Source of the DNA: an uncultured Bacteroidota bacterium
GTDB lineage: Bacteria > Bacteroidota > Bacteroidia > Chitinophagales > Chitinophagaceae
Reading direction: 5' to 3'
Assembly: GCA_903905065.1 (NCBI GenBank)
Contig: CAIVEW010000030.1
Span: forward strand, 1-54,249
DNA length: 54,249 nucleotides
The translations under genes and the position numbers were made by a program. The notes under the pieces were generated by a model. The model saw only the letters and a program-made list of their open reading frames with translations, did not search any database and was not told the origin of the DNA. Shown here in pieces: positions 42,125 through 49,787 of this stretch. Position 1 is the first letter of the stretch. Every line of letters starts with the position of its first letter.

Positions 42125-42460
42125 ATGGATATCACAATAAGGCAGGCACAGCAAGAGATAGACACATGGATAACCACAGTGGGCGTGCGTTATTTCAACG
42201 AGTTGACCAACCTGGGCATACTTATGGAAGAGGTAGGCGAGCTTTCGCGCATCGTGGTCAGGAAATATGGCGAGCAGTCGTTCAAGGAAAGCGACAAACA
42301 AAAAGACATGGCCGATGAGATGGCTGATGTGTTGTGGGTGCTGATGTGCCTTGCCAACCAGACCGGTGTGGACCTTACCGATGCGCTCCATAAAAACTTC
42401 GAAAAAAAGAACATCCGCGACGCAAACCGGCACAAGGATAATGAAAAGCTGCGTGGGTAA
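42125..42460 (+). CDS. MazG-like nucleotide pyrophosphohydrolase
   Basis: 111 residues. An all-alpha NTP-PPase with EEVGEL (33-38 or so) and DEMADVLW, the metal-binding EExxE and ExxD motifs, in the single-domain MazG-like form. Members cleave NTP to NMP and pyrophosphate, often for nucleotide-pool sanitation. Divergent from moxR with only 33 bases between the starts, so the promoters overlap or leaders are short. Confidence 0.9.
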   Translation: MDITIRQAQQEIDTWITTVGVRYFNELTNLGILMEEVGELSRIVVRKYGEQSFKESDKQKDMADEMADVLWVLMCLANQTGVDLTDALHKNFEKKNIRDANRHKDNEKLRG

Positions 42461-42611
42461 ATTCCAAAAAAAATAAAATTGCAAATTCCAAGCCTGATCA
42501 AGTTTTGGAACCTGTATGCCGATAGGCAGGTTTGGAACTTCATTTTTGAGGTTTTCCCGGACTTGGAATTTGGAATTTCTCCCGATAGCTATCGGGACGG
42601 AATTTCTACAG
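42461..42611. repeat. Mosaic of short repeats after the MazG-like gene
   Basis: The spacer carries CAAATTCCAAG and its mirror CTTGGAATTTGG, an imperfect CCTG...GGCAGG palindrome at 42511-42530 and the perfect palindrome TCCCGATAGCTATCGGGA at 42580-42597, flanked by GGAATTTCT repeats. It is composite intergenic repeat DNA between convergent genes. Confidence 0.6.
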
Positions 42612-43760
42612 TTATTTAACTACGGTTATTTTTGTTGCCATACCATCTCCGCCTGATGTACGTATGATGCACAGGTAGTCGCCCGACGGTAATTCGGAAG
42701 TGCTTACTGGAACAATATGTTCTCCGGTATTGAGTCCCTCTTCCTTGATCGTACTGATGCAATGCCCGGCCATATCCGCCAACTGAATGCTAACATCGGC
42801 ATTTTTCAATAAAGAAAACCTGATATTGGTGCTGTTCTGCGCCGGGTTTGGAAAGCAGCCAAAGAAGGTGAAATTATTTTTTTTGACCCCCTTCACCCCT
42901 GTAGGATTGCCTATCACTACTATAGGATATATGGCCAGGTCATTATACAGAGAGTCATTGTCGGTGTAGTTGTCGTGCCATACACCATCGGACCATTGCG
43001 TAGCGTTTTGAACATTAATTGTGGTATCAATTACGGTGTCGGCAACATACATGGAGTCTGTGGTGCTCCATACCGAATCTATATAGTGAAGCGTGTCATA
43101 GGTAACGCTTGTCCGATCTCCGTTCAAAGAGCAGGCGAGCCCTATCGTATCACCGGCAAGCGATGTAAAATTATAGGCCATGGTATAGCCTATGAAGAAC
43201 GAGTTCTGGATGGTACTTGTAGCCACCGGGAAAAGATAGGCCTTGATCGTATCAGCAGCTGCACCAATGCCAAGCTGTGTAAATGGCACGACAACACTAT
43301 TGAGTGACAAACCCGGAAAACCACTGTAAGCATAGGTAGACGAAATAGCGGAGGGTACGCCAACAGACCAGGCATTGAATGATACAGTATGGGTGGACAA
43401 AGGATTGACAACACCATGAAACTCGGCCACTACACCTATTATTACCAGCGAGCTGTCATCTGCAGCCACATCAATATCATAGCGCTCCGCAAAACCCTGA
43501 TCTCCAAAACTATCGGTTCCCGTAAGATAACCGCCACCGGGTATCGCATACATCACCAACGGCGTATCCGCAGCCGGTATATTTGTCAGCGCTACCGTAT
43601 CCCCCGCCGCTGTCGTGCGCTGGTTTACATTCGCCTTGGTCAAGCCAAAACTGATACCATCAACACTACGGATAACCGTTGCCGGGCTATGAACAGTTCT
43701 TTGTGCCAAAGCAGCAACGTTTATTGACAAAGCTATTGCGAGTATAAATAATTTTCTCAT
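42612..43760 (-). CDS. T9SS type A sorting domain protein (copy 1)
   Basis: 382 residues from ATG 43760 (a TTG-initiated frame reaches 43775). A signal peptide (about 1-20, ...ALAQ) precedes a region of unknown fold, and the C-terminus is a Por-type sorting domain: FFGCFPNPAQNSTNIRFSLLKNADVSIQLADMAGHCISTI...GEHIVPV...PSGDYLCIIRTSGG...ATKITVVK. Such proteins cross the outer membrane by type IX secretion and are attached to the cell surface. The same layout and block order as the gene at 43911 show paralogy. Confidence 0.85.
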   Translation of the reverse strand: MRKLFILAIALSINVAALAQRTVHSPATVIRSVDGISFGLTKANVNQRTTAAGDTVALTNIPAADTPLVMYAIPGGGYLTGTDSFGDQGFAERYDIDVAADDSSLVIIGVVAEFHGVVNPLSTHTVSFNAWSVGVPSAISSTYAYSGFPGLSLNSVVVPFTQLGIGAAADTIKAYLFPVATSTIQNSFFIGYTMAYNFTSLAGDTIGLACSLNGDRTSVTYDTLHYIDSVWSTTDSMYVADTVIDTTINVQNATQWSDGVWHDNYTDNDSLYNDLAIYPIVVIGNPTGVKGVKKNNFTFFGCFPNPAQNSTNIRFSLLKNADVSIQLADMAGHCISTIKEEGLNTGEHIVPVSTSELPSGDYLCIIRTSGGDGMATKITVVK

Positions 43761-43855
43761 TCCTGTTTCTTCCAATTTGGGTTAAAATTACACTTCCTGC
43801 ATCACCGAACGGGAGTTTTATTCATAAAACTGCGTTAAACCCCCTCATTTAAAGA

Positions 43856-43885
43856 ACATCCCCGGCCTTGTGGGGCCGGGGATGT
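43856..43885 (-). terminator. Strong hairpin after the 43911 gene
   Basis: ACATCCCCGGCC and GGCCGGGGATGT are perfect 12-base arms around a six-base loop. It lies 25 bases after the stop on the minus strand. Confidence 0.8.
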
Positions 43886-43910
43886 GTATTTATTAAAATA
43901 AATCAGGTTA

Positions 43911-45014
43911 TTACTTGATAACAGTCAGCTTAGATGCAATGCCGCTACCAGTAGAAGTGTGTACAACATAGATGTAGTCACCAGCAGCCAGGTTCGCAGT
44001 TGGCACCGGTACAATGTGCTCACCTGCTGTAAGACTAGCAAAAGAAACCTCATTGATAGTACGACCGCTCATGTCTGCAATGGTAACAGTTACACTCGCG
44101 CTATTTGCAAGAGAGAACTTGATATTGGTGCTATTAACCGCTGGGTTAGGATAGTTGCCAAAGAAAGTAAGGTCATTTCTTGTTACGCCACTCACTGAAA
44201 GGTTAGCAGTTCCAACAGCAACGATCGGGAACATAGCGTAGTTGTAAAAAAGACCGAAGTTATCGGCCGCGTTATCATGCCATGTATTGTCTGAAAATTC
44301 AGTAACATTAACATTATTAGCAATACTGTCGGTCCCTACTACATTGTAAGCGTTGCTTGTCCTTTCTCCATCTTTATTGCTGTATAAACCTATTGTATCA
44401 CCTGAACCCCAAGTGTAAGTAATATCATATCCAACAAAAAACGAATGATTCAGGTACGCAGTTGGAGTTGCGAACATGAATATCTTCAATGTATCCAATC
44501 CCAGGTTAGTCAACTGCACATTCTGTGAAGTAAGAACAGTATTTGGGAAACCACTATCGAACCAAAAAGATGAGGCAGCTCCCGTAGTAGGAGAAAACGG
44601 TGCTGCAACCTGTGCGCCTACAGACCAAACCTTGAAAGTCACGTGATTTGTGCTAGAAGGGCTTACAGTGCCACCAAAGAGCGCAATTACGCCGGTTACT
44701 CTGAGTGAACTGTCCGCAGTGTTAAAGTCATACCTTTCTGCAAACCCATGATCACCATAAACATCTGTACCCGCGCAATAACCGCTGTCAGCGTTTGTTC
44801 CGGTGCTATAAATGGCTAATGTATCAGTTCCTGTCCAGTTAGTGAGTGTATCAGAACCACCGATAGCAGTAGTCCGCTCATGAGAGATTGGAATTTCTGT
44901 CGCGGAAGAAGTTACTGCCGTCGTCGCAGTGACATGAGCATGCCGTGACCCGCCTTGTGCAAAGACACCGAAACTTAATGCAGTGCCGATAGAGAGTAAA
45001 AATAATTTTTTCAT
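43911..45014 (-). CDS. T9SS type A sorting domain protein (copy 2)
   Basis: 367 residues. Signal peptide about 1-19 (...GVFAQ), then a beta-rich region of unknown fold with the same blocks as copy 1 (FAERYDFNTADSSLRVTGVIALFGG, NHSFFVGYDITY) and a C-terminal sorting domain (FFGNYPNPAVNSTNIKFSLANSASVTVTIADMSGR...GEHIVPV...AAGDYIYVVHTSTGSGIASKLTVIK). Cargo for type IX secretion. It has its own 138-base upstream spacer. Confidence 0.85.
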   Translation of the reverse strand: MKKLFLLSIGTALSFGVFAQGGSRHAHVTATTAVTSSATEIPISHERTTAIGGSDTLTNWTGTDTLAIYSTGTNADSGYCAGTDVYGDHGFAERYDFNTADSSLRVTGVIALFGGTVSPSSTNHVTFKVWSVGAQVAAPFSPTTGAASSFWFDSGFPNTVLTSQNVQLTNLGLDTLKIFMFATPTAYLNHSFFVGYDITYTWGSGDTIGLYSNKDGERTSNAYNVVGTDSIANNVNVTEFSDNTWHDNAADNFGLFYNYAMFPIVAVGTANLSVSGVTRNDLTFFGNYPNPAVNSTNIKFSLANSASVTVTIADMSGRTINEVSFASLTAGEHIVPVPTANLAAGDYIYVVHTSTGSGIASKLTVIK

Positions 45015-45152
45015 AATTTCTGTTTTTAATTTTTAAAACGATTTTGTTTTAGTGAATAATAGACCGCAAATTACTGTGTAAGTTTAACTTTGAGAAATAT
45101 TTCTGTTTGAAACGTCTGAAATTGGGGTAGAAATCGCCACTTTCCACTAAAA

Positions 45153-46127
45153 TCACCCTTTTCGCGATATGCAGAGGTCTGCCAAAACTATCGCAGTAAC
45201 CGCCTCTACGACAACCGGTACCCTGAGCGCAATGCAGAGGTCATGCCTGCCTTTTACCGTAAATGGTTCTACTGACGCGGTGGAATTGTTCCAGGTTTGC
45301 TGCTCTTTAGGGGTGCTGCTGGCCGGCTTCACCGCTACCCTGAAATACAGGTCATTGCCATTACTAATACCGCCATTTATGCCACCCGCATTGTTCGTTT
45401 GGGTCCTACCATGCTCATCGATCATAGCGTCATTATGTATACTACCGTGCATACGTGCCGCTTCAAAGCCGCTGCCAAACTCAATGCCCTTAACTGCGGG
45501 TATAGAAAAAACAGCATGACTGATCGCGGATTCTAGGGAATTGAAGAATGGCTCCCCAATGCCAACAGGCAAGCCTGTCACCGTACAACTTACGATGCCG
45601 CCTATGCTGTCCTGTTGCTCAATGGCCTTTTTTATTGCCGCTTCAATATCAGCGCTGCCACCCGCCTCGGTGAGTGTTGCATCTATGGTCATTCCCTTAA
45701 GTATCTTTTTAGCCACCACGCCCGCCGCCACCAACGCTACGGTCAGCCTGCCCGAAGAATGCCCGCCGCCACGGTAGTCATTGAAGCCATTAAATTTCTG
45801 ATGCATCACAAAGTCGGCATGCCCGGGGCGGGGGGTGTTCCTGGCAGACTCGTAATCAGCAGATCGCGTATTGTTGTTCTCAAAAACTATGGTAAGTGGC
45901 GCGCCGGTGGTACTATTGTTAAATACGCCACTCACAAATATGGGCAGGTCTTCCTCCTTGCGGGGAGTAGTACCGGCGGCACCCGCCTTCCTGCGCTCCA
46001 GGTCCGGCAGCAGGTCGCTTTCGTTCAGCGCTATTCCGGCAGGGCACCCATCAATGGTAACGCCTACCCACTTACCATGAGACTCACCAAAAATGCTGAT
46101 CCGAAAATTTGTTCCTAATGTGTTCAT
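45153..46127 (-). CDS. aroC: Chorismate synthase
   Basis: Last step of the shikimate pathway: turns EPSP into chorismate with reduced FMN. 324 residues from ATG 46127 (MNTLGTNFRISIFGESHG...; a TTG frame reaches 46145). GESHG at the N-terminus, RPGHADFVMHQKF and YRGGGHSSGRLTVALVAAG are family signatures. C-terminal, adjacent to aroA and aroB on the same strand, the three make most of the second half of the pathway. Confidence 0.95.
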   Translation of the reverse strand: MNTLGTNFRISIFGESHGKWVGVTIDGCPAGIALNESDLLPDLERRKAGAAGTTPRKEEDLPIFVSGVFNNSTTGAPLTIVFENNNTRSADYESARNTPRPGHADFVMHQKFNGFNDYRGGGHSSGRLTVALVAAGVVAKKILKGMTIDATLTEAGGSADIEAAIKKAIEQQDSIGGIVSCTVTGLPVGIGEPFFNSLESAISHAVFSIPAVKGIEFGSGFEAARMHGSIHNDAMIDEHGRTQTNNAGGINGGISNGNDLYFRVAVKPASSTPKEQQTWNNSTASVEPFTVKGRHDLCIALRVPVVVEAVTAIVLADLCISRKG

Positions 46128-46174
46128 TTCAAATTCAAAAATCAAAAGTAAAAACCCTGCATCCGCACACCAAG

Positions 46175-46215
46175 CCTTTGCGACCTTTGCCTTTTACCTT
46201 TGCGTTCTTTGCGTG
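46175..46215. repeat. CTTTGCG-type repeat between aroC and aroA
   Basis: CTTTGCGACCTTTGCC and CTTTGCGTTCTTTGCGTG are reiterations of a CTTTGCG word, often seen between genes in Bacteroidota and cyanobacteria (recalled). It fills most of the spacer between aroA and aroC. Confidence 0.45.
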
Positions 46216-46221
46216 AAATTC

Positions 46222-47499
46222 CTATGCCGGACCAAAATTACACCTACCCCCGCACGAAATCAAATCTTTAAAAAATCCCGGGTACGATTTGTTCACGGCT
46301 TCAGCATGAAGAATATCCACCGGGCCACTTGCCCTAAGCGCGCCTATGGCAGCCGCCATCACAATCCGGTGATCATGGTACGAATCTATTACTGTGCCCT
46401 GTAGCTTTCGCACGCCCGTAATGATAAGTCCGTCATCCTCGATGGAGTATGGAACGCCGAAGTTCTCCAGCATTTCACTTATACTCTCGGCCCTGTTACT
46501 TTCTTTATTAAACAAACGGTGTACACCATTAATGCAACTTTCTCCATCGCAACAAGCAGCCAGGATGGCCAGCACCGGGAAAAGATCTGGGGAATCTGTC
46601 GCATCAAATTCAAATGCCCGCAACCTGGCCTTTCTCACTGACACCGAATCATTGCTATGTACCAGTTCCACACCCGCACTGCCCAGCACCTTAATGATAG
46701 CCACATCGGCCTGCAGCGAGTCGGTGTTTACATTTTTTACGGTTACCTCACCGGCTATTGCGCCGGCCACCAGCGCGTAAGCCGCACTGCTCCAGTCGCC
46801 TTCTACGTTCACCTCCACCCTCTCCGGGCAAGAAAAAAATGAAGGGTCAATGTCAAATTTTTTGTAGTTGTGATAGGGTATCGGCCTTCCAAAATGCCTC
46901 ATTACTTCAAGTGTGAGATCGATATAAGGCTTACTCTTCAATCCTTCAGCTTCAATAACCACCGGGGCTTTGGCTATACTGCCATATGCCAGTAGCAGAC
47001 CACTTAGAAACTGCGAACTGTCTTCCGCATTTATTTTCACCGGCAATGGCTGCAACGGGCCTTTTACCGTTATGGGAAGATATCCATTAAACCCCGAGAA
47101 CGCGACATTCAGCGCCGGCAATATCTCCCGAAACGTATACATAGGACGCGACAACAGCGTTCCCCTACCGGCTATGGTAACCTGTTTATCGCTCAATGCC
47201 ACAATAGGCGTGAACAGTCTTGCCGACAGCCCGCTTTCCCCGCAATTAATGGTATCTGTAACAGGCGCTATGCCGTTGCTTGATATTTCGATGATATCTG
47301 CAGTCTGTGCAATTATTTTAGCACCTAACTGCTGTATTACATCCAGTGCAGCGTGCTCATCATCAGACGTTCCTGCATTGGTTATTATTGTGGTTCCTTT
47401 GTGCAGCAATGCAGCGGCAAACGCCCGCTGCGTAATGCTTTTTGAAGGCGGCGCAGTGATAACCCCATTCATACTTCCCGGCTCAATTGTGGCGCGCAT
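46222..47499 (-). CDS. aroA: 3-phosphoshikimate 1-carboxyvinyltransferase (EPSP synthase)
   Basis: 425 residues. It joins PEP to shikimate-3-phosphate. PSKSITQRAFAAALL at the N-terminus is the substrate-binding loop; GESGLSARLFTPI, SSQFLSGLLLAYG and SDSPDLFPVLA-type blocks follow. The C-terminal region carries NKESNRAESISEML and SYHDHRIVMAAAIGAL. It starts 17 bases inside the aroB 3' end, so it is translationally coupled to aroB. Confidence 0.95.
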   Translation of the reverse strand: MRATIEPGSMNGVITAPPSKSITQRAFAAALLHKGTTIITNAGTSDDEHAALDVIQQLGAKIIAQTADIIEISSNGIAPVTDTINCGESGLSARLFTPIVALSDKQVTIAGRGTLLSRPMYTFREILPALNVAFSGFNGYLPITVKGPLQPLPVKINAEDSSQFLSGLLLAYGSIAKAPVVIEAEGLKSKPYIDLTLEVMRHFGRPIPYHNYKKFDIDPSFFSCPERVEVNVEGDWSSAAYALVAGAIAGEVTVKNVNTDSLQADVAIIKVLGSAGVELVHSNDSVSVRKARLRAFEFDATDSPDLFPVLAILAACCDGESCINGVHRLFNKESNRAESISEMLENFGVPYSIEDDGLIITGVRKLQGTVIDSYHDHRIVMAAAIGALRASGPVDILHAEAVNKSYPGFFKDLISCGGRCNFGPA

Positions 47500-48544
47500 A
47501 GGCTTCTAAAGCTTTTTCAACAACATCAAAACGTAGCGAACGGATAGCTCCGTGGCCTATTCTTTCCAGCACTATATAGTCTATAAGGTCATCCTTCCGT
47601 TTTTTGTCCATGCGCAGTATTTCCATCGCCTTTGCAGCATTTATGGAAAGGCTTACCGGCAAGTGGTATTGCTGCAGCAGCTTCTTCAGCCGCTCAGTGT
47701 CTGCAGACGAAAGGCCCGCAACCTCTTCCGACACCATACTGGCGATGACCATGCCGATAGCTACAGCCTTACCGTGCGGCAATTCGTACATATTTTCAAT
47801 GGCATGCGCCGCAGTGTGCCCGAAGTTCAGCAGTTTGCGCACACCTGTTTCCTTTTCATCAGCTATTACTGTATTATTTTTCCAGGCCACGGCTTTCTCT
47901 ATCAGTGCCAGCAGCGCATGGTCATCATGTTTGTAAAACGAAATATTCTGGGCCGCCAGTTCATCAAACAAATGAGCATCAAATATGCAGGCGCACTTTA
48001 TGATCTCCGCAAAACCATTGCTCCACTCCACATTAGGCAGCGTTTGCAGCAAACCTATATCATACAATATAAAATTCGGCTGGGTAATGGTGCCTATGAG
48101 GTTCTTGTTCAGCCCGAGATTCACTCCGTTCTTCCCGCCGATGGCCGCATCCACCATGCCCAGCATTGTAGTAGGCACAAAACCGAAGGCAATGCCCCGC
48201 ATATAAACAGAGGCAACAAACCCCGTAATATCCGTAACCACGCCACCACCTACGCCTATCAGCAATGTGTTCCGCCCGGCCTCTAGCTCAAGGAGTTGCC
48301 GGCACAGTGTACCAATGGTATGTAAGTCCTTGGCGCTTTCACTGGCTGGTACCACCAGCGTTTTGTAACCCTTGAATAGCGGCTCATACAAACTGGCAAT
48401 ATGATCGTTGGTAATAATGACGATGTGCTGCTTATCGTAAGACACGGCCAACTCTTCGAAAGAGCTTTTCTTCAGCCCATCTTTCGGCAGAAACATATAA
48501 TCCACTACTCCGGAAGGAAACGCAATTTTTGTATTGTAAGGCAT
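47483..48544 (-). CDS. aroB: 3-dehydroquinate synthase
   Basis: 353 residues, the Zn- and NAD-dependent second step of the shikimate pathway. GVGGGVVTDITGFVASVYMRGIAF (NAD site), PTTMLGMVDAAIGGKNGVNLGLNKNLIGTITQP (active-site block), and the metal ligands in NFGHTAAHAIE and HGKAVAIGM are visible. It overlaps the aroA start by 17 bases, forming aroB-aroA-aroC with a following gap of about 75 bases to aroC. Confidence 0.95.
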   Translation of the reverse strand: MPYNTKIAFPSGVVDYMFLPKDGLKKSSFEELAVSYDKQHIVIITNDHIASLYEPLFKGYKTLVVPASESAKDLHTIGTLCRQLLELEAGRNTLLIGVGGGVVTDITGFVASVYMRGIAFGFVPTTMLGMVDAAIGGKNGVNLGLNKNLIGTITQPNFILYDIGLLQTLPNVEWSNGFAEIIKCACIFDAHLFDELAAQNISFYKHDDHALLALIEKAVAWKNNTVIADEKETGVRKLLNFGHTAAHAIENMYELPHGKAVAIGMVIASMVSEEVAGLSSADTERLKKLLQQYHLPVSLSINAAKAMEILRMDKKRKDDLIDYIVLERIGHGAIRSLRFDVVEKALEAYARHN

Positions 48545-48566
48545 AATAGTCGTAAGTTATAACCAG

Positions 48567-48582
48567 CCTGCCGGTAGGCAGG
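48567..48582. repeat. CCTGCC palindromic repeat before aroB
   Basis: CCTGCCGGTAGGCAGG is a near-perfect palindrome 22 bases upstream of aroB, flanked by GTCGTAAG/GTCGCAAG repeats. Fourth copy of the CCTGCC family in this window. Confidence 0.55.
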
Positions 48583-48700
48583 GTCGCAAGTCGAAAGCCC
48601 GCGAGATGGCAAATAATTTCAGAGTAAATGTAGTGACAAACCCCGCAAAAAAGGCTGAGTTATTTTTTCATGAGAATTATTAAATTTGCTGCTCATTTTT

Positions 48701-48774
48701 CGGGGCGTAGCGCAGCCCGGTAGCGTACCACGTTCGGGACGTGGGGGTCGCTGGTTCGAATCCAGTCGCCCCGA
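48701..48774 (+). tRNA. tRNA-Pro (anticodon CGG)
   Basis: Acceptor stem CGGGGCG/CGCCCCG, D arm with AGCGCAGCCCGGTAGCG, anticodon stem CCACG/CGTGG with loop TTCGGGA giving CGG (proline), variable loop GGGTC and T arm GCTGGTTCGAATCCAGT. Discriminator A. The CCA is not encoded here, unlike tRNA-Val. The 3' end is a typical integrase target, see the recombinase remnant nearby. Confidence 0.95.
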
Positions 48775-48781
48775 CTTCGTG

Positions 48782-48809
48782 AGCTCAGTCGAGAGACTGG
48801 GCTTTTTTT
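48782..48809 (+). terminator. Terminator of tRNA-Pro
   Basis: AGCTCAGTC and GACTGGGCT form a nine-base stem (one T-G pair) with a GAGA loop, followed by seven T residues. It starts 8 bases past the tRNA. Confidence 0.85.
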
Positions 48810-48908
48810 GTCTCGTCCCTCACCCCACCACAGCACAGGCCCCACCGCACCCCGCAACGATTCCGCAAAATTCCCCATATCACCCAAAAAAACGCATTTT
48901 ATCCACAT

Positions 48909-48961
48909 TTTGCGTCACCCTGAATTAGCATTTGCGTCACCCTTGACCATTTGCGTCACCC
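48909..48961. repeat. Three copies of TTTGCGTCACCC
   Basis: TTTGCGTCACCC occurs at 48909, 48931 and 48950, spaced 22 and 19 bases, between tRNA-Pro and a truncated integrase-like frame. They resemble iterons or arm-type recombinase binding sites. No further copies were noticed in the immediate neighbourhood. Confidence 0.6.
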
Positions 48962-49007
48962 CAAGTATTTTCTTAATCTATTCTTCCACTACTAAACATA
49001 CGTAACA

Positions 49008-49136
49008 ATGAAATCCACCACATTACAGGTGAGGCTTTTCCTCAAAAAGCAGCGCCCTAAAATGGATGGAACTATATCCAGAAGTGACTGCTGCGTGCTC
49101 TTGAAACCTTTACGTAAATACAAGCTAAAAAATTGA
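49008..49136 (+). pseudogene. Tyrosine recombinase (integrase) N-terminal fragment
   Basis: A 42-codon frame, MKSTTLQVRLFLKKQRPKMDG and following, resembles the arm-type DNA-binding start of Bacteroidota tyrosine recombinases (MKST...VRFFLKKxKPKKDGT). Full members are around 400 residues, so this is a 5' stub; after about residue 24 the similarity is lost and the frame stops at 49134-49136. Adjacency to tRNA-Pro and the TTTGCGTCACCC triplet makes a decayed integrative element the likely origin. Short length limits certainty. Confidence 0.55.
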
Positions 49137-49189
49137 ATATGAAACATCGACTTTCCAGCTCGCGGCGATATTTACCAAAAAGCTCCCAT

Positions 49190-49555
49190 CTACCATTGCT
49201 GAATGATAACACATACATCCGATTCGTCCTTCAAAGCAAACTCTTTTGCGCCCCAGGGTCGCAGAGTTATCTGCCTGAGGTTCGGATGCAGGAATTCCGG
49301 ATGCGATTGGGCTACCTTTTCATAAACTTCTTCGATGTCATTTGTCACAAGCCTGAATTCAGGTCTGTCCTTTGCGGCAAATTCCGCATTCTGGAACAGA
49401 AGCATGCCTAACCCATCCTTTTCAATCGCGCAAAAAGGACTATCTGATGTCAATTCATCATGGGCGATGCTAAATCCAAGGCAGCCGATAAAAAACCGGA
49501 GCCCTACATTGATGTCCCTATAAAATACATTTGGGACCAGTTTAGTAAACTTCAT
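49190..49555 (-). CDS. VOC family protein (glyoxalase/bleomycin-resistance fold)
   Basis: 121 residues, one VOC beta-alpha-beta-beta-beta repeat pair: KLVPNVFYRDINVGLRFFIGCLGFSIAHDE at the N-terminus and RQITLRPWGAKEFALKDESDVCVIIQQW at the end. Metal ligands typical of glyoxalase are not all evident, so binding or dioxygenase-like function is undefined. Stand-alone gene. Confidence 0.8.
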   Translation of the reverse strand: MKFTKLVPNVFYRDINVGLRFFIGCLGFSIAHDELTSDSPFCAIEKDGLGMLLFQNAEFAAKDRPEFRLVTNDIEEVYEKVAQSHPEFLHPNLRQITLRPWGAKEFALKDESDVCVIIQQW

Positions 49556-49748
49556 ATACGTGGTTTTAAACGGCGGGCGTGGAACACCGTATCACTATTA
49601 TCTTGCAAATATATTCACGAACGTTGACGAAAAAGCTATCCGTTGCAACGGCTAAAAAACATTCGTACTCGCCACAGCAATTAACGCATTGACCACGATA
49701 AATGTTCCCCGACATAAAAAATATCAACCACGGCTTAATAAACTAATT

Positions 49749-49756
49749 TATTTTTG
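49749..49756 (+). promoter_or_regulatory. Promoter -7 element before the arylsulfotransferase-like gene
   Basis: TATTTTTG matches TAnnTTTG, 31 bases before ATG 49788. No -33 element was seen at the usual distance. Confidence 0.4.
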
Positions 49757-49787
49757 CCGCGTCAAATAGCGAAAATCGATCTCGGGC

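Noticed and set aside
47552..48286. 244-codon plus-strand frame inside aroB
   Set aside because: Antisense shadow of a conserved aroB gene; no recognised family.
48686..48928. 80-codon frame covering tRNA-Pro
   Set aside because: It overlaps the tRNA and its terminator, so translation is implausible.
48909..48961. CRISPR-like array
   Set aside because: Only three 12-base repeats with 7-10 base gaps, no cas genes, spacers too short.
49640..49651. CCGTTGCAACGG palindrome before the arylsulfotransferase-like gene
   Set aside because: Single short palindrome, no second copy noticed, and no regulator to pair it with.
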